Assembly: GCA_046733355.1 (NCBI GenBank)
Contig: JBKPOZ010000041.1
Span: 1-31,719, forward strand
Direction of reading: 5' to 3'
From: VAZQ01 sp046733355
Lineage (GTDB): Bacteria > Pseudomonadota > Alphaproteobacteria > Rhizobiales > Xanthobacteraceae
DNA: 31,719 nt
Within the stretch, counting starts at the first letter, position 1, and every line of letters begins with the position of its first letter. Of the stretch, positions 1-7,244 are shown in pieces. Both the position numbers and the translations under genes were made by a program. The notes below the pieces were generated by a model. The model was not told where the DNA came from. It made no database searches and was given only the letters and a program-made list of their open reading frames with translations.

Positions 1-233
1 TTCGCCAGCGCGGCGCCTGGGCGAATATCCCACCAAAGAGAAATCGGACCGAGGCGCTATGCTTCAGTCCGTATCTTTACAGGGCTCGAAATCTGGTCGA
101 ACGGTTCTTCAATAAGATCAAGCACTGTCGGCGCGTGGCAACGCGCTACGACAAGCTCGCTGCCAATTACCTCGCATTCATCCAGCTTGCATCAATACGG
201 CTGTGGCTGCGCGTTAATGAGTCCGCGCCCTAG
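1..233 (+). mobile_element. C-terminal end of an IS5-family transposase (partial)
   Basis: An open frame enters from the left edge (first whole codon at 3) and stops with TAG at 231-233, giving 76 visible residues. It contains the run NLVERFFNKIKHCRRVATRY followed by DKLAANYLAFIQLASIRLWL. This is the typical tail of IS5-family (IS427-like) DDE transposases, including the conserved glutamate of the catalytic triad in the ERFFNKIK stretch. The family cuts and pastes the element through terminal inverted repeats. The N-terminal part lies outside the window, so I cannot tell whether the element is intact. I could not identify the right inverted repeat with confidence; it should lie within a few tens of bases after the stop. 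Confidence 0.8.
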
Positions 234-458
234 TTCATTGCACTTGTTCAGGGCCGCTTGTGGCACATTCCAGCTGATCGCGTCCGTGAGCTGATGGCCG
301 CAGCCGGCGAAAGCAGACATAATGCTGGGATGTTGATAGTCGGAGTTTGACCCCAACCCGACATGGACCGAGGTTGAAATCCCGCAGCGCAGCGAACCCC
401 TGACTTGATCCCCGCCGATCCGTTATGCTGCCACCCGTTTCCTGACCAGCGGTAGCGT
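234..458. other. Non-coding stretch between the transposase end and the first ABC gene
   Basis: No convincing gene is seen. A short inverted repeat (GTCGG at 339-343, CCGAC at 358-362) surrounds a TTTGACCCC core. I associate similar 'tttgaccc' palindromes with spacers beside this substrate-binding protein family in Bradyrhizobium-like genomes, but that is recall and not a search. Confidence 0.35.
400..429 (+). promoter_or_regulatory. Possible sigma70-type promoter for the tandem substrate-binding genes
   Basis: CTGACT at 400-405 and TATGCT at 424-429 are separated by 18 bases and lie about 30 bases before the ATG at 459. Each box matches 4 of 6 consensus bases, so this is a weak prediction. 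Confidence 0.3.
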
Positions 459-1457
459 ATGCAATTCGATCAACTGAAAAGGCGCGAGTTCATCACGCTA
501 CTCGGCAGCGCGGCGGTGGCATGGCCGTTCGCGGCGCGCGCACAACAACCGGCGATGCCGGTGATCGGTTTCCTCAGCTCGAGGTCGTCCCATGAAAGCA
601 CCCATTTGCTCGCTGGGTTTGGCCGTGGGTTGGCCGAAAACGGCTACGTCGATGGGCAGAATGTAACAATTGAACACCGATGGGCCGAGGGACAATATGA
701 TCAGCTGCCGGCGTTGGCGGCCGAGCTGGTTGGCCGCGCGGTGAGCGTGATCGTTGCGGTCGGTGGCGACCAGACGGCGATGGCCGCCAAGGCCAAAACC
801 TCGACCATTCCGATTGTTTTCACTCTCGGCAGTGACCCGATCAAGCTGGGGCTCGTGGCAAGCTATAATCGGCCCGGCGGCAATGTCAGCGGTATCAGCA
901 CTCTCGTCAATATATTGGAGCCCAAGCGGCTCGGCCTGCTGCATGAATTGGTGCCGCAGGCAACAGTGATCGGCATCCTATTCAACCCGGACAACCCACC
1001 GGCCGAACAGCAGTTGCGAAGCTTGGAGGAAGCAGCACGCGACCTTGCTTTACAGCTGCGTGTCTTGCATGCGAGCACGGATGGCGCGATTGAGACAGCA
1101 TTCAAATCCATTGCGCAGAACCGCATCTCCGCGCTCGCCGTGGCCGCCGATCCCTTCTTCAATTCGCGGCGCGACAAGATTGTAGCTTTGGCAGCGCGTC
1201 AAGCGATTCCCGCGATGTATCCATTTCGCGAATATCCTGTCGCGGGCGGCTTGATGAGTTATGGAATTGATCTGCCTGATGCGTATCGCCAAGCCGGCCT
1301 CTATGCCGGGCGGATTCTCAAGGGTGCCAAGCCCGCCGATTTGCCCGTTGTGCAGCCGTCCAAGTTCGAGTTCGTGGTCAACCTGAAGACGGCTAAGGCG
1401 CTCGGGCTCAAATTATCCGACAATCTGATGTCAGTTGCGGATGAGGTGATTGAGTGA
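459..1457 (+). CDS. ABC transporter substrate-binding protein (PF04392-type), first of a tandem pair
   Basis: This 332-residue protein begins with a twin-arginine-like signal: KRREFITLLG, then an alanine-rich hydrophobic stretch ending ARAQQ near residue 30. It is therefore probably periplasmic. The mature part starts MPVIGFLSS and shows the usual marks of the ABC_sub_bind family: FGRGLAENGYVDGQNV, IEHRWAEGQYDQLPALAAEL, the first-lobe end IPIVFTLGSDP and the terminal LKTAKALGL. These proteins have a two-lobed periplasmic-binding fold, and ligands are mostly unknown. The length is normal for the family. The ATG at 459 has only a weak upstream Shine-Dalgarno, but it places the RR motif close to the start. 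Its stop overlaps the next start, so the two are probably cotranscribed. No permease or ATPase gene lies nearby, so transport partners must be elsewhere or absent. Confidence 0.88.
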   Translation: MQFDQLKRREFITLLGSAAVAWPFAARAQQPAMPVIGFLSSRSSHESTHLLAGFGRGLAENGYVDGQNVTIEHRWAEGQYDQLPALAAELVGRAVSVIVAVGGDQTAMAAKAKTSTIPIVFTLGSDPIKLGLVASYNRPGGNVSGISTLVNILEPKRLGLLHELVPQATVIGILFNPDNPPAEQQLRSLEEAARDLALQLRVLHASTDGAIETAFKSIAQNRISALAVAADPFFNSRRDKIVALAARQAIPAMYPFREYPVAGGLMSYGIDLPDAYRQAGLYAGRILKGAKPADLPVVQPSKFEFVVNLKTAKALGLKLSDNLMSVADEVIE

Positions 1458-2425
1458 GGAGAAGGGAGTTTATTGCGGGTGCGAGTGCTGCGGCGGCCTG
1501 GCCCCTCATAGCGCGCGCTCAGTCGGCCATGCCCGTGGTCGGCTTTCTTAACAGCGCGTCCGCTGACGGGTACGCGTCGATGGCGAGCGCGTTCAAGGGC
1601 CTGAAGGAGACCGGGTATATTGAGGGCAGCAACGTTACGATGGAATATCGCTGGGCGGATGATCAGTACGACCGACTTCCAGCACTCGCGGCCGACTTAG
1701 TAGGACGACGGGTAAGCGTCATTTTCGCGAACGGCCCTTCCGTTGCCGTGGCCAAGGCGGCAACCAGTAACATTCCGATCATCTTCTTGACTGGTGACGA
1801 TCCTGTTCTGCTTGGCTTCGTTGCGAGTTTCAACAGGCCGAGTGGAAATGCCACGGGGATCGCTATTCTTTCCGGCGAACTGGCAGCGAAGCGGCTCGAA
1901 CTTCTTCACGAGCTTGTTCCGCATGCAAGGACGATCGCGGTACTTATCAATACCGACTACCGGCCAGTTTCTCAGCGTTTTAGGGCTGATATCGACACGG
2001 CGGCTCATACACTGGGGCTGATAGTCCAGTTTTTGCAAACGAACAATGAGCGCGAGATTATCGAGGCTTTTAACACCCTTGGTCAGAGCGGCCCTGGCGC
2101 ATTACTGGTCGGCCCCGGTCCATTTCTGGATAGCCGACGTGGTCTCTTGGTAGGGCTTGCGGCACAGAGGGCAATTCCAGCGGCATATGAAACCCGCGCG
2201 GCCGCGGTCGCAGGTGGATTGGTAAGCTATGGGGCAGACGTAGGGGATGCATATCGACAAGCAGGAATGTATAGCGGTCGTGTTCTGAAAGGTGAGAACC
2301 CGTCTGATCTACCGGTGTTTCGAGCCACGAAGTTCGAGCTAGTTATCAATCTCAGAACTGCTAAGGCGCTTGGCCTGGACGTACCGCTCGGATTATCCGC
2401 CGGTGCTGACGAAGTTATAGATTGA
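1454..2425 (+). CDS. ABC transporter substrate-binding protein (PF04392-type), second of the pair
   Basis: This 323-residue paralogue of the preceding protein starts with GTG in a GTGA overlap with the upstream stop, a sign of translational coupling. The signal peptide is MRRREFIAGASAAAAWPLIARAQ, with the RR motif at the extreme N-terminus. The mature chain repeats the family pattern (VVGFLNSAS, FKGLKETGYIEGSNV, EYRWADDQYDRLPALAADL, LRTAKALGLDVP). The two proteins are clearly homologous along their whole length but have diverged, so the duplication is not recent. The ligand is unknown. As for its neighbour, no membrane component is seen. Confidence 0.87.
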   Translation: MRRREFIAGASAAAAWPLIARAQSAMPVVGFLNSASADGYASMASAFKGLKETGYIEGSNVTMEYRWADDQYDRLPALAADLVGRRVSVIFANGPSVAVAKAATSNIPIIFLTGDDPVLLGFVASFNRPSGNATGIAILSGELAAKRLELLHELVPHARTIAVLINTDYRPVSQRFRADIDTAAHTLGLIVQFLQTNNEREIIEAFNTLGQSGPGALLVGPGPFLDSRRGLLVGLAAQRAIPAAYETRAAAVAGGLVSYGADVGDAYRQAGMYSGRVLKGENPSDLPVFRATKFELVINLRTAKALGLDVPLGLSAGADEVID

Positions 2426-2605
2426 AACGCTAAATTTACTGCGGTGCACGAAGTCGGCTCATGGCACTTCTCGGACGTTAGCGCACCGTAGCATTGACGG
2501 CCGCTATTGAAGCAAGAGCGGACTCTCTGAAAGACGGTCGGGGTTCATGCTGCTTCCTCGTTCTGATAGTTCTCATATTGCATCTGCGTCATCGTGCAAC
2601 ACCAC
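2426..2605. other. Non-coding stretch after the ABC gene pair
   Basis: There is no supported gene. A long-loop inverted repeat pairs CTGCGGTGC at 2439-2447 with GCACCGTAG at 2483-2491 (one G-T pair) but has no following T run. A smaller repeat, CCGCT...AGCGG, lies near 2500-2522. These resemble spacer sequences often found beside this gene family. I would not call either one a terminator. Confidence 0.35.
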
Positions 2606-2641
2606 GAAAAAGCCGCTCCGGGTGCAAGCGAGCGCGCGGTC
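2606..2641 (-). terminator. Possible rho-independent terminator of the minus-strand secreted-protein unit
   Basis: Read on the minus strand, a short stem (CGCTC pairing with GAGCG over an 11-base loop) is followed by GCTTTTT. It sits 34 bases past the minus-strand stop codon at 2675. The stem is only five base pairs, so the call rests on the T run and the position. Confidence 0.35.
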
Positions 2642-2674
2642 AACTAACAAGGTTTTTTTAGGGAAATTTACAAC

Positions 2675-2806
2675 CTACTCAGTCGGAGCAAGCCGCCGCC
2701 AAGCGAGCAGGCCACCGCAAGCTGCGATCAGGCCGGGCAGGCCAGCGCCTACGACTGGGCCGGGGACGACGCCAACGGATACCGGCGTCCCTCCCCAATC
2801 AGTAAT
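2675..2806 (-). pseudogene. PEP-CTERM-like C-terminal tail, detached remnant
   Basis: On the minus strand this frame reads ITDWGGTPVSVG, then VPGPVVGAGLPGLIAACGG and LLAWRRLAPTE, then TAG at 2675-2677. A proline motif, a glycine- and leucine-rich hydrophobic helix and an arginine pair at the extreme C-terminus is the layout of PEP-CTERM-type sorting tails. I recognise the variant VPGPxxGAGLPGL from secreted proteins of Bradyrhizobium-like bacteria. No start codon or continuous upstream frame supports a full gene. Upstream, the same phase meets several stops between 3005 and 3100. The likely N-terminal half is the signal-peptide ORF at 3098-3451 on the same strand. I infer a single gene broken by indels. 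Confidence 0.5.
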
Positions 2807-3097
2807 AACGAGAAATCGAAATTTTTCAACCCGACAGGGGGTTCGGGTTTCCCTTTTCCCCGGGCTCCGCGTAAGCCCAGGCGCCCCACCCTGATCGCGG
2901 TAACGACCAGGGCAGGGCTAGACTTCGCACCGTGGCCCGATGCAAAGCCCGCGCACACTGTACTTGTTTCACCAAATTTCTAAACGGTCCCTCGGTGCTC
3001 TTTTTTAGACAAAAGGTGCCGTAACATGAAGGATAGCATCGGCCTTCTATTGCTTTTGGCTTGGGATACGCCTTCGCGGCAGGATGGCTCGCGCGAT

Positions 3098-3451
3098 CTA
3101 TAACCGCGAAGTGGTTGGCACGACGCAACGGTGGAGCTGTTGACGCCACGGCACTAGTACAGTTTCCCATTTGCGCCATCCCAGCAGACAAGTCGCAGTT
3201 ACACCTGTTCCATCAAGCAAGACAGCGCTTACTGAACCGTCATTCATCAAGGTAGAGGTGAGCGTTCCGTCATTCAACAACAAATTCCAAGCAGTAATAT
3301 CACTCCGCGAAAGGGGCACGCTGATAACGCCGTCCGTTGTGATGGTGTGGGTGATACTGCATGTCCCTATCGTAAGATCGGCCCTCGACGGCGTAACGGC
3401 ATAAAGCGCTACTGCAACCGCGAACATCGCGGCCGTCAAATTCGACTTCAT
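3098..3451 (-). CDS. Small secreted protein, probably the N-terminal half of a broken PEP-CTERM-like gene
   Basis: The 117-residue frame starts MKSNLTAAMFAVAVALYAV and has a plausible Sec cleavage after PSRA near residue 24. The mature part (DLTIGTCSITHTITTDGVIS, then ITAWNLLLNDGTLTST) is rich in T, S, D and L and looks like a secreted beta-type domain. The 'ITxWNLLLNDG' run is of a kind seen in PEP-CTERM-like proteins of this lineage. The last 30 or so residues (from about GWRKWE) lose this character and suggest a frameshift. No good ribosome binding site precedes the ATG. It could be a real short gene, but a damaged longer one ending at 2675 fits the context better. Confidence 0.4.
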   Translation of the reverse strand: MKSNLTAAMFAVAVALYAVTPSRADLTIGTCSITHTITTDGVISVPLSRSDITAWNLLLNDGTLTSTLMNDGSVSAVLLDGTGVTATCLLGWRKWETVLVPWRQQLHRCVVPTTSRL

Positions 3452-3459
3452 GATGGGCG

Positions 3460-3616
3460 ACCATCAAATAGGCTACCGCAGACAGTACCGCACCCTACGT
3501 CGCAAATATCCTCTGTGCGACTGCTATTTTTTGGACGATTACTGGGAATTGTTTGTGGAATGCTCGCGGGATGGGAGACCACCGCCTCGGCTGCGCTCAG
3601 TCACGCCAGAAGCTTG
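3460..3616. other. Non-coding stretch upstream of hpnA, distal part
   Basis: No gene with a ribosome binding site or a recognisable product is seen on either strand. It separates the secreted-protein start at 3451 from an orphan minus-strand terminator. Confidence 0.4.
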
Positions 3617-3650
3617 AAAAGAAAAAGCCGCCGGGTGTGAGCCGAGCGGC
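3617..3650 (-). terminator. Orphan rho-independent terminator on the minus strand
   Basis: Read on the minus strand, GCCGCTCGG pairs with CCCGGCGGC (one mismatch, one G-T pair) around a six-base loop, and is followed at once by TTTTTCTTTTC. It is the best-formed terminator in the window. No minus-strand gene lies directly upstream, because the next gene to the right, hpnA, is on the plus strand. It may mark the end of a gene that has been lost. Confidence 0.6.
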
Positions 3651-3723
3651 CGAAAGTTGCTTAGGGTAGACTACGAACGTTCAACTCAGCAGGCGAGTCC
3701 CTGGTTTCAGCAGGCCGTTTTTG

Positions 3724-4734
3724 ATGAAGGCGGATGTCCTTGTCACTGGTGCGAGCGGATTTATCGGTTCGGCCGTAGCCCACAAGCTGGTGGAATCCGG
3801 CTATTCGGTGCGGGCACTGGTGCGGCCGTCGAGTCCGCGCCGCCATATTGCCGGACTTGATCTAGAGTTCTGCGAAGGCGATCTGCTCGACGAAGCTTCG
3901 ATCAAACGCGCCATGCGAGATGTGCGATATGTTTTCCACATCGCTGCCGACTACCGATTATGGGCTCGGCATCCAGATGAAATCTTTGCGACCAACGTGG
4001 GAGGCACTCGCACGGTCATGCGCGAGGCGTTGCGCGCCGGCGTGGCACGCGTTGTCTATACGAGCACCGTGGCGACAATAGCGCTGACGCCGGACGGTAG
4101 TCCCGCAGATGAAACGCGTCGGATGCCAGAAGAGAAGAGACTAGGCGCCTACAAGCGCAGTAAGATGGCGGCTGAGCGGCTCGTCACCGAGATGATAGTC
4201 CGGGACGCCTTGCCAGCGGTCATTGTGAATCCGTCGGCCCCCATCGGGCCGCGCGACGTGCGCCCAACGCCAACTGGCCGCATAGTCATCGAAGCAGCGA
4301 GAGGCAGAATACCGGGTTTCGTCGAGACCGGCCTCAATCTCGTGCATGTCGATGATGTGGCGGAAGGCCATCTTGCTGCTTTGCGTCGCGGGCGGATCGG
4401 CGAACGATACATTCTCGGCGGCCAAAATGTCTTGTTTGGAAAGATGCTCAGTGAAATCGCCGGGTTGGTTGGCCGCAAATCCACACACATTCGAGTGCCG
4501 CATTGGGCAGTCTTGCCGGTGGCCTACGCGTCGGAGGCAATGGCACGTGTCACCGGCCACGAGCCCTTTGCGACCCTGGAAGGCGTTCGCATGTCCAGGC
4601 ACCACATGTTCTTCAAGACCGCAAAGGCCGAGGACGAGCTTGGCTATTGCAGTCGGCCCCATATTGAAGCCCTGAAAGACGCGATTGGCTGGTTTGCTGA
4701 GGCTGGATACTTGAAGCGAAATCCGACGGTGTAG
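3724..4734 (+). CDS. hpnA: Hopanoid-associated NAD-dependent sugar epimerase HpnA
   Basis: This 336-residue extended short-chain dehydrogenase/reductase has the NAD(P)-binding glycine motif TGASGFIG at residues 8-15 and the catalytic YxxxK at Tyr143-Lys147. It also carries signatures I associate with the HpnA family: FHIAADYRLWA, VNPSAPIGPRDVRPTPTGR and GLNLVHVDDVAEGHL, with GRIGERYILGG further on. HpnA proteins occur in hopanoid gene sets and are thought to act on the sugar side chain of extended hopanoids in the cytoplasm. The exact substrate is not shown by the sequence. A TTG lies directly before the ATG at 3724; I chose the ATG. No other hopanoid gene is present here, and the gene stands alone, convergent with mlaA. 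Confidence 0.9.
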   Translation: MKADVLVTGASGFIGSAVAHKLVESGYSVRALVRPSSPRRHIAGLDLEFCEGDLLDEASIKRAMRDVRYVFHIAADYRLWARHPDEIFATNVGGTRTVMREALRAGVARVVYTSTVATIALTPDGSPADETRRMPEEKRLGAYKRSKMAAERLVTEMIVRDALPAVIVNPSAPIGPRDVRPTPTGRIVIEAARGRIPGFVETGLNLVHVDDVAEGHLAALRRGRIGERYILGGQNVLFGKMLSEIAGLVGRKSTHIRVPHWAVLPVAYASEAMARVTGHEPFATLEGVRMSRHHMFFKTAKAEDELGYCSRPHIEALKDAIGWFAEAGYLKRNPTV

Positions 4735-4778
4735 CACCGGTGTCTAGTCGTCCCACTCTCTTTTTGCGAACTCCGCCC

Positions 4779-4875
4779 GTCGTACCCGCGAAAGCGACGA
4801 CCCAGTCGCTTTTCTGGATTCCCGCTGGAGTTTACCCGCCGACCCCCGGAAGCGGAACCCAGGATGGGAATGAGC
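4779..4875. repeat. REP-like dispersed palindromic repeat
   Basis: The spacer between the convergent hpnA and mlaA contains GTCGTACCCGCGAAAGCGAC, then CTGGATTCCCGCTGGAG, then a CCCAGGATGGGAATGA segment. The 'CCCGCGAAAGCGGG...CTGGATTCCCGC' pattern is a well-known intergenic repeat in many Hyphomicrobiales. This copy is imperfect: the expected second arm, CGGGTACCC, reads CGACGACCC. Copy number in the genome cannot be seen from one window. Confidence 0.5.
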
Positions 4876-4905
4876 GAACTGAACGACCCGTCCAAGTCGA
4901 TATTC

Positions 4906-5676
4906 TTACTGAGAGGTGCTCGCCAAAGCGCCAGCGTCCGCAACGGCGTCTTCAAGATCGGCGGTGGCCGGTGAATCGACGGCGCTGGGAAGCCCGATCG
5001 CTTCCCGGAGCTCATTTCGCCGCATCTGATAATAGCTCGAGCGGATGAAGCTGTAGAAATCGATGGAAGCATCTTCAGCGGCCTTCAATTCGCCCAGCCG
5101 GTCCACTGCATCCAAAGTTGTGGTGCCAATCGTCACGGCCAATTGCGTTCCAATGAGCCAGCCAAGCGGATTGCCGACCATATCGACCGTGGAGCCCACG
5201 GCATCGCGAAGCGTGGACGGGCCCAGATAGGGTCGCACTACGTAAGGACCCTCGCCGACCCCCCAGACAAACAGTGTCTGGCCGAAATCGCCGCTCTCCG
5301 GCGGCAGGCCCTCACGGTTCGCAATATCAAACAGACCGCCTATGCCAAAGATCGAATTGAGCGCAAAGCGGGCGGCAGTGCGTGCGGCTGCGTCCAGTCG
5401 GAACTGCAGCACATTGTTTACGAAGATGCGCGGCTCCTTCAGGTTGGAATTGAAATCATGCACGCGGTCGTGCACCGGGCCTGGCACCGTCGCTTTCACG
5501 GCTTCGGACACCGGCCGCAGAACATGCAGGTTCGCCGCCATCACCTGCCGATTAATCTCCTCGTGGGGATCGCGGACGGGCATCGATGCGTCACGGGGCA
5601 CTCCCGCGCACGCACTCGCGAGCAACGGCAGTACCAAAGCCATTGCCCATTTGGCCCAGCCCCCAGCGCGACGCAT
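4906..5676 (-). CDS. mlaA: MlaA/VacJ family outer-membrane lipoprotein
   Basis: The 256-residue protein has an N-terminal hydrophobic signal ending LLASAC, which puts the lipid-modified cysteine at residue 23. The conserved body has DPHEEINRQVMAAN, VNNVLQFRLDAAARTAARF, NSIFGIGGLFDIA, GLPPESGDFGQTLFVWGVGE, GPYVVRPYLGPSTLRDAVG and a late YDFYxxIRS-like part (DFYSFIRSSYYQMR). MlaA is the outer-membrane part of the Mla pathway, which carries misplaced phospholipids from the outer leaflet back to the inner membrane with MlaC and MlaBDEF. The start is at 5676 because GAGAGGGGG lies just upstream and the lipobox spacing is then normal. An in-frame extension to 5721 exists but adds residues with no signal character. 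The partner genes mlaC and mlaBDEF are not nearby. Confidence 0.88.
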   Translation of the reverse strand: MRRAGGWAKWAMALVLPLLASACAGVPRDASMPVRDPHEEINRQVMAANLHVLRPVSEAVKATVPGPVHDRVHDFNSNLKEPRIFVNNVLQFRLDAAARTAARFALNSIFGIGGLFDIANREGLPPESGDFGQTLFVWGVGEGPYVVRPYLGPSTLRDAVGSTVDMVGNPLGWLIGTQLAVTIGTTTLDAVDRLGELKAAEDASIDFYSFIRSSYYQMRRNELREAIGLPSAVDSPATADLEDAVADAGALASTSQ

Positions 5677-5843
5677 ACAGTGCCCCCTCTCGCCGCCGGT
5701 GCCGGGTTCGGCACTGCACACGAGGATCTCGCCGAAGCAAAATCATGCACGCTGCGTCCCCACCGCAGTGTGTCAGTCAGATCAAGGCGTTAGGCTAGCA
5801 TTGTTCTGCGCAATAATTGTTGCTTGTTTGCCGCACGCCCGCA

Positions 5844-6302
5844 TTTTTCGGGGCCATTGCGCTCTAAGGGCGCATCTTGACGGTGGCCGATATCGCGAAG
5901 GCGCTGCGCATGAGCCCGGCCAATGTCTACCGTTTCTTTGACTCCAAGAAGTCGATCAATCTCTGCTTTGCCGGCGACTCATGGGCCAGGTCGAGGAGGA
6001 ATCGCAAGCCATCGCCCACGCGGCGGGAAGCGCCGCCAAACGGCTTGCGTGATTTGCTGACATCAATCCATCGCATGAATTCAGCCCATTATGTCGGCGA
6101 TGCGAAAATGCACGAGATGGTTGCCGCCGCCATGGAAGAGAATTGGGATGTTTACCGGCCACATATGGAATGCATAACGGGCATCATAGCAAAGGTGATC
6201 ACGGCTGGGATTGCTGCGGGAGAGCGTTGCCGTTTCCGCGACAACTCCCGAAGTTTCAGCGCAGATGTGGCTGAAAGCCAAAGTAGGCTGGAGACCACGT
6301 AA
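5844..6302 (+). pseudogene. Frameshifted TetR/AcrR-family regulator remnant
   Basis: Three pieces of one TetR-family protein can be read. The first is a helix-turn-helix, TVADIAKALRMSPANVYRFF, at about 5880-5939 in one frame. The second, RRLMGQVEEESQAIAHAAGS, lies at about 5975-6034 in the frame two bases on. The third, RDLLTSIHRMNSAHYVGDAK through EENWDVYRPHMECITGIIAK, returns to the first frame from 6048. Two compensating indels (about 5957-5966 and about 6035-6047) explain this. The N-terminal helix is cut by a TAA at 5865, and the end beyond about 6220 no longer resembles a TetR C-terminal domain. The continuous 141-codon frame from 5877 is therefore not a working regulator. Such regulators often sit divergently beside efflux or lipid genes; here the neighbour is mlaA. 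Confidence 0.72.
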
Positions 6303-6553
6303 AAAAGCGCACTCTCAGTTCTTGTCATCCCAAGCGCGGATAAACAGGTTGCGAAAGAAAGTCAGTTTCTGAATGGATTGACAGTCCACGTACTCTTCAA
6401 CAGCGAGTCCTGCGGTTCACTTATTATTCGCCACGCTTGTAGCACCTTTCGGGCGTTTCGAATCGCTTTTGACAGAAGGTCCCCTAAGAGGACCTTGCTA
6501 AGCCTGCAAGCTGCCATTCTAAGTGAGCTGCATCGTCTCACGATAATACGGGA
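6303..6553. other. Stretch without a supported gene
   Basis: No open frame has a ribosome binding site or a recognisable product. The one structural feature is a perfect seven-base-pair hairpin, AAGGTCC at 6476-6482 with GGACCTT at 6490-6496. It lies 58 bases beyond the stop of the minus-strand coiled-coil gene. It lacks a T run on either strand, so it may stabilise the 3' end or be chance. Confidence 0.4.
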
Positions 6554-6925
6554 CTATCTGAGCTTCTCCTGAGGTATGCTCGTTGACGTCTTTTGCAGGC
6601 CGCCTCTCTTCTGGAAAAACGTTTGCTCCACTTCATCGTGGATGAGAACCAGCCACTTCTCCGCCGCATCGGCACGCCCGCGGAAGTGCTCGACCTCGGC
6701 CTCGAGCTCGCGCGCCTTGTCCTCAGCAGCGCGTAGCTGAGAAGAAAGCTTGTGTGCGAGTTTCATGGCTCTCGCACAATCTTCCTTGGCACTTTCAGCA
6801 GCTTCGTGCAGCAGAGCGATGATGCCATTCCCAGTCTCATCCGCTGACACACTGTTATCTCGACTGGCCCTCTTCGGAGCGAAGTCTACCATGGAAGCCG
6901 GTGCCTCCCGTCTCTGCACAATCAT
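6554..6925 (-). CDS. Small coiled-coil protein of unknown function
   Basis: The 123-residue protein starts at an ATG preceded by AGGAGAGG with good spacing, one of the best ribosome binding sites in the window. After an uncharged lead it forms a long amphipathic helix from about residue 35 to 95, rich in A, E, K and R (EDCARAMKLAHKLSSQLRAA, then EDKARELEAEVEHFRGRADA), followed by WLVLIHDEVEQTFFQKRG. There is no signal peptide or membrane segment, so it is probably cytoplasmic. I associate proteins with this 'LAHKLS..LRAAEDK..ELEAEV..FR' and 'EVEQ.FF' pattern with Bradyrhizobium-like genomes, as short hypothetical proteins without known role. Unlike its neighbours, the frame is intact. Confidence 0.72.
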   Translation of the reverse strand: MIVQRREAPASMVDFAPKRASRDNSVSADETGNGIIALLHEAAESAKEDCARAMKLAHKLSSQLRAAEDKARELEAEVEHFRGRADAAEKWLVLIHDEVEQTFFQKRGGLQKTSTSIPQEKLR

Positions 6926-7244
6926 GCCCCTCTCCTACGTCTAGTAAGCCGCACTAGAACATGCACCTAAAAGGACGACCAAGGGCAACATCTTGGCACC
7001 AAGCGACGAAATCTGGTCCAGACGCGCTTTAGGGCTAAGTGTGGCACAGCGGTGACTCGAGCATGAGGTCGCCAGAGCAAACCGGCCGGAACTCTGGGCG
7101 CAATTTTGACAAGAGAGCCTTCACCGCCCTCGCTAGCCAAAAAATACACACACCGCGGGAATACTCGTTGAGCTAACGTGCCGCATGTCCGCTAGTAAGA
7201 CGGATATTACATTCTTGACTGAATGCGTATTGGCAGACGACTGC
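6926..7244. other. Stretch without a supported gene
   Basis: It holds the upstream region of the minus-strand coiled-coil gene. A weak promoter-like pair on the minus strand (TTGGTC and TCTAGT, 18 bases apart) can be found but is not convincing. A small inverted repeat, GTCCG...CGGAT, lies at about 7187-7205. I see no coding signal. Confidence 0.35.

Noticed and set aside
2826..3191. Minus-strand 121-codon frame inside the broken secreted-protein unit
   Set aside because: Only its first residues (MAQMGNCTSAVAST) overlap the end of the signal-peptide ORF in another frame. The rest is low-complexity and unlike a folded protein.
3061..3255. Plus-strand frame starting LGYAFAAGWLARSITAKW, which looks like a membrane segment
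   Set aside because: The frame starts at a TTG with no ribosome binding site. An upstream ATG at 3026 (MKDSIGLLLLL) is in a different frame and soon stops. The region is better explained as non-coding or as the opposite strand of the broken secreted gene.
5143..5941. Long plus-strand frames opposite mlaA
   Set aside because: They lie antisense to a well-recognised lipoprotein gene, have histidine- and arginine-rich translations typical of GC-rich shadows, and lack ribosome binding sites.
6376..6410. TTGACA at 6376 as a promoter -35 box
   Set aside because: No acceptable -10 box follows at 16-18 bases, and no gene starts downstream on that strand.
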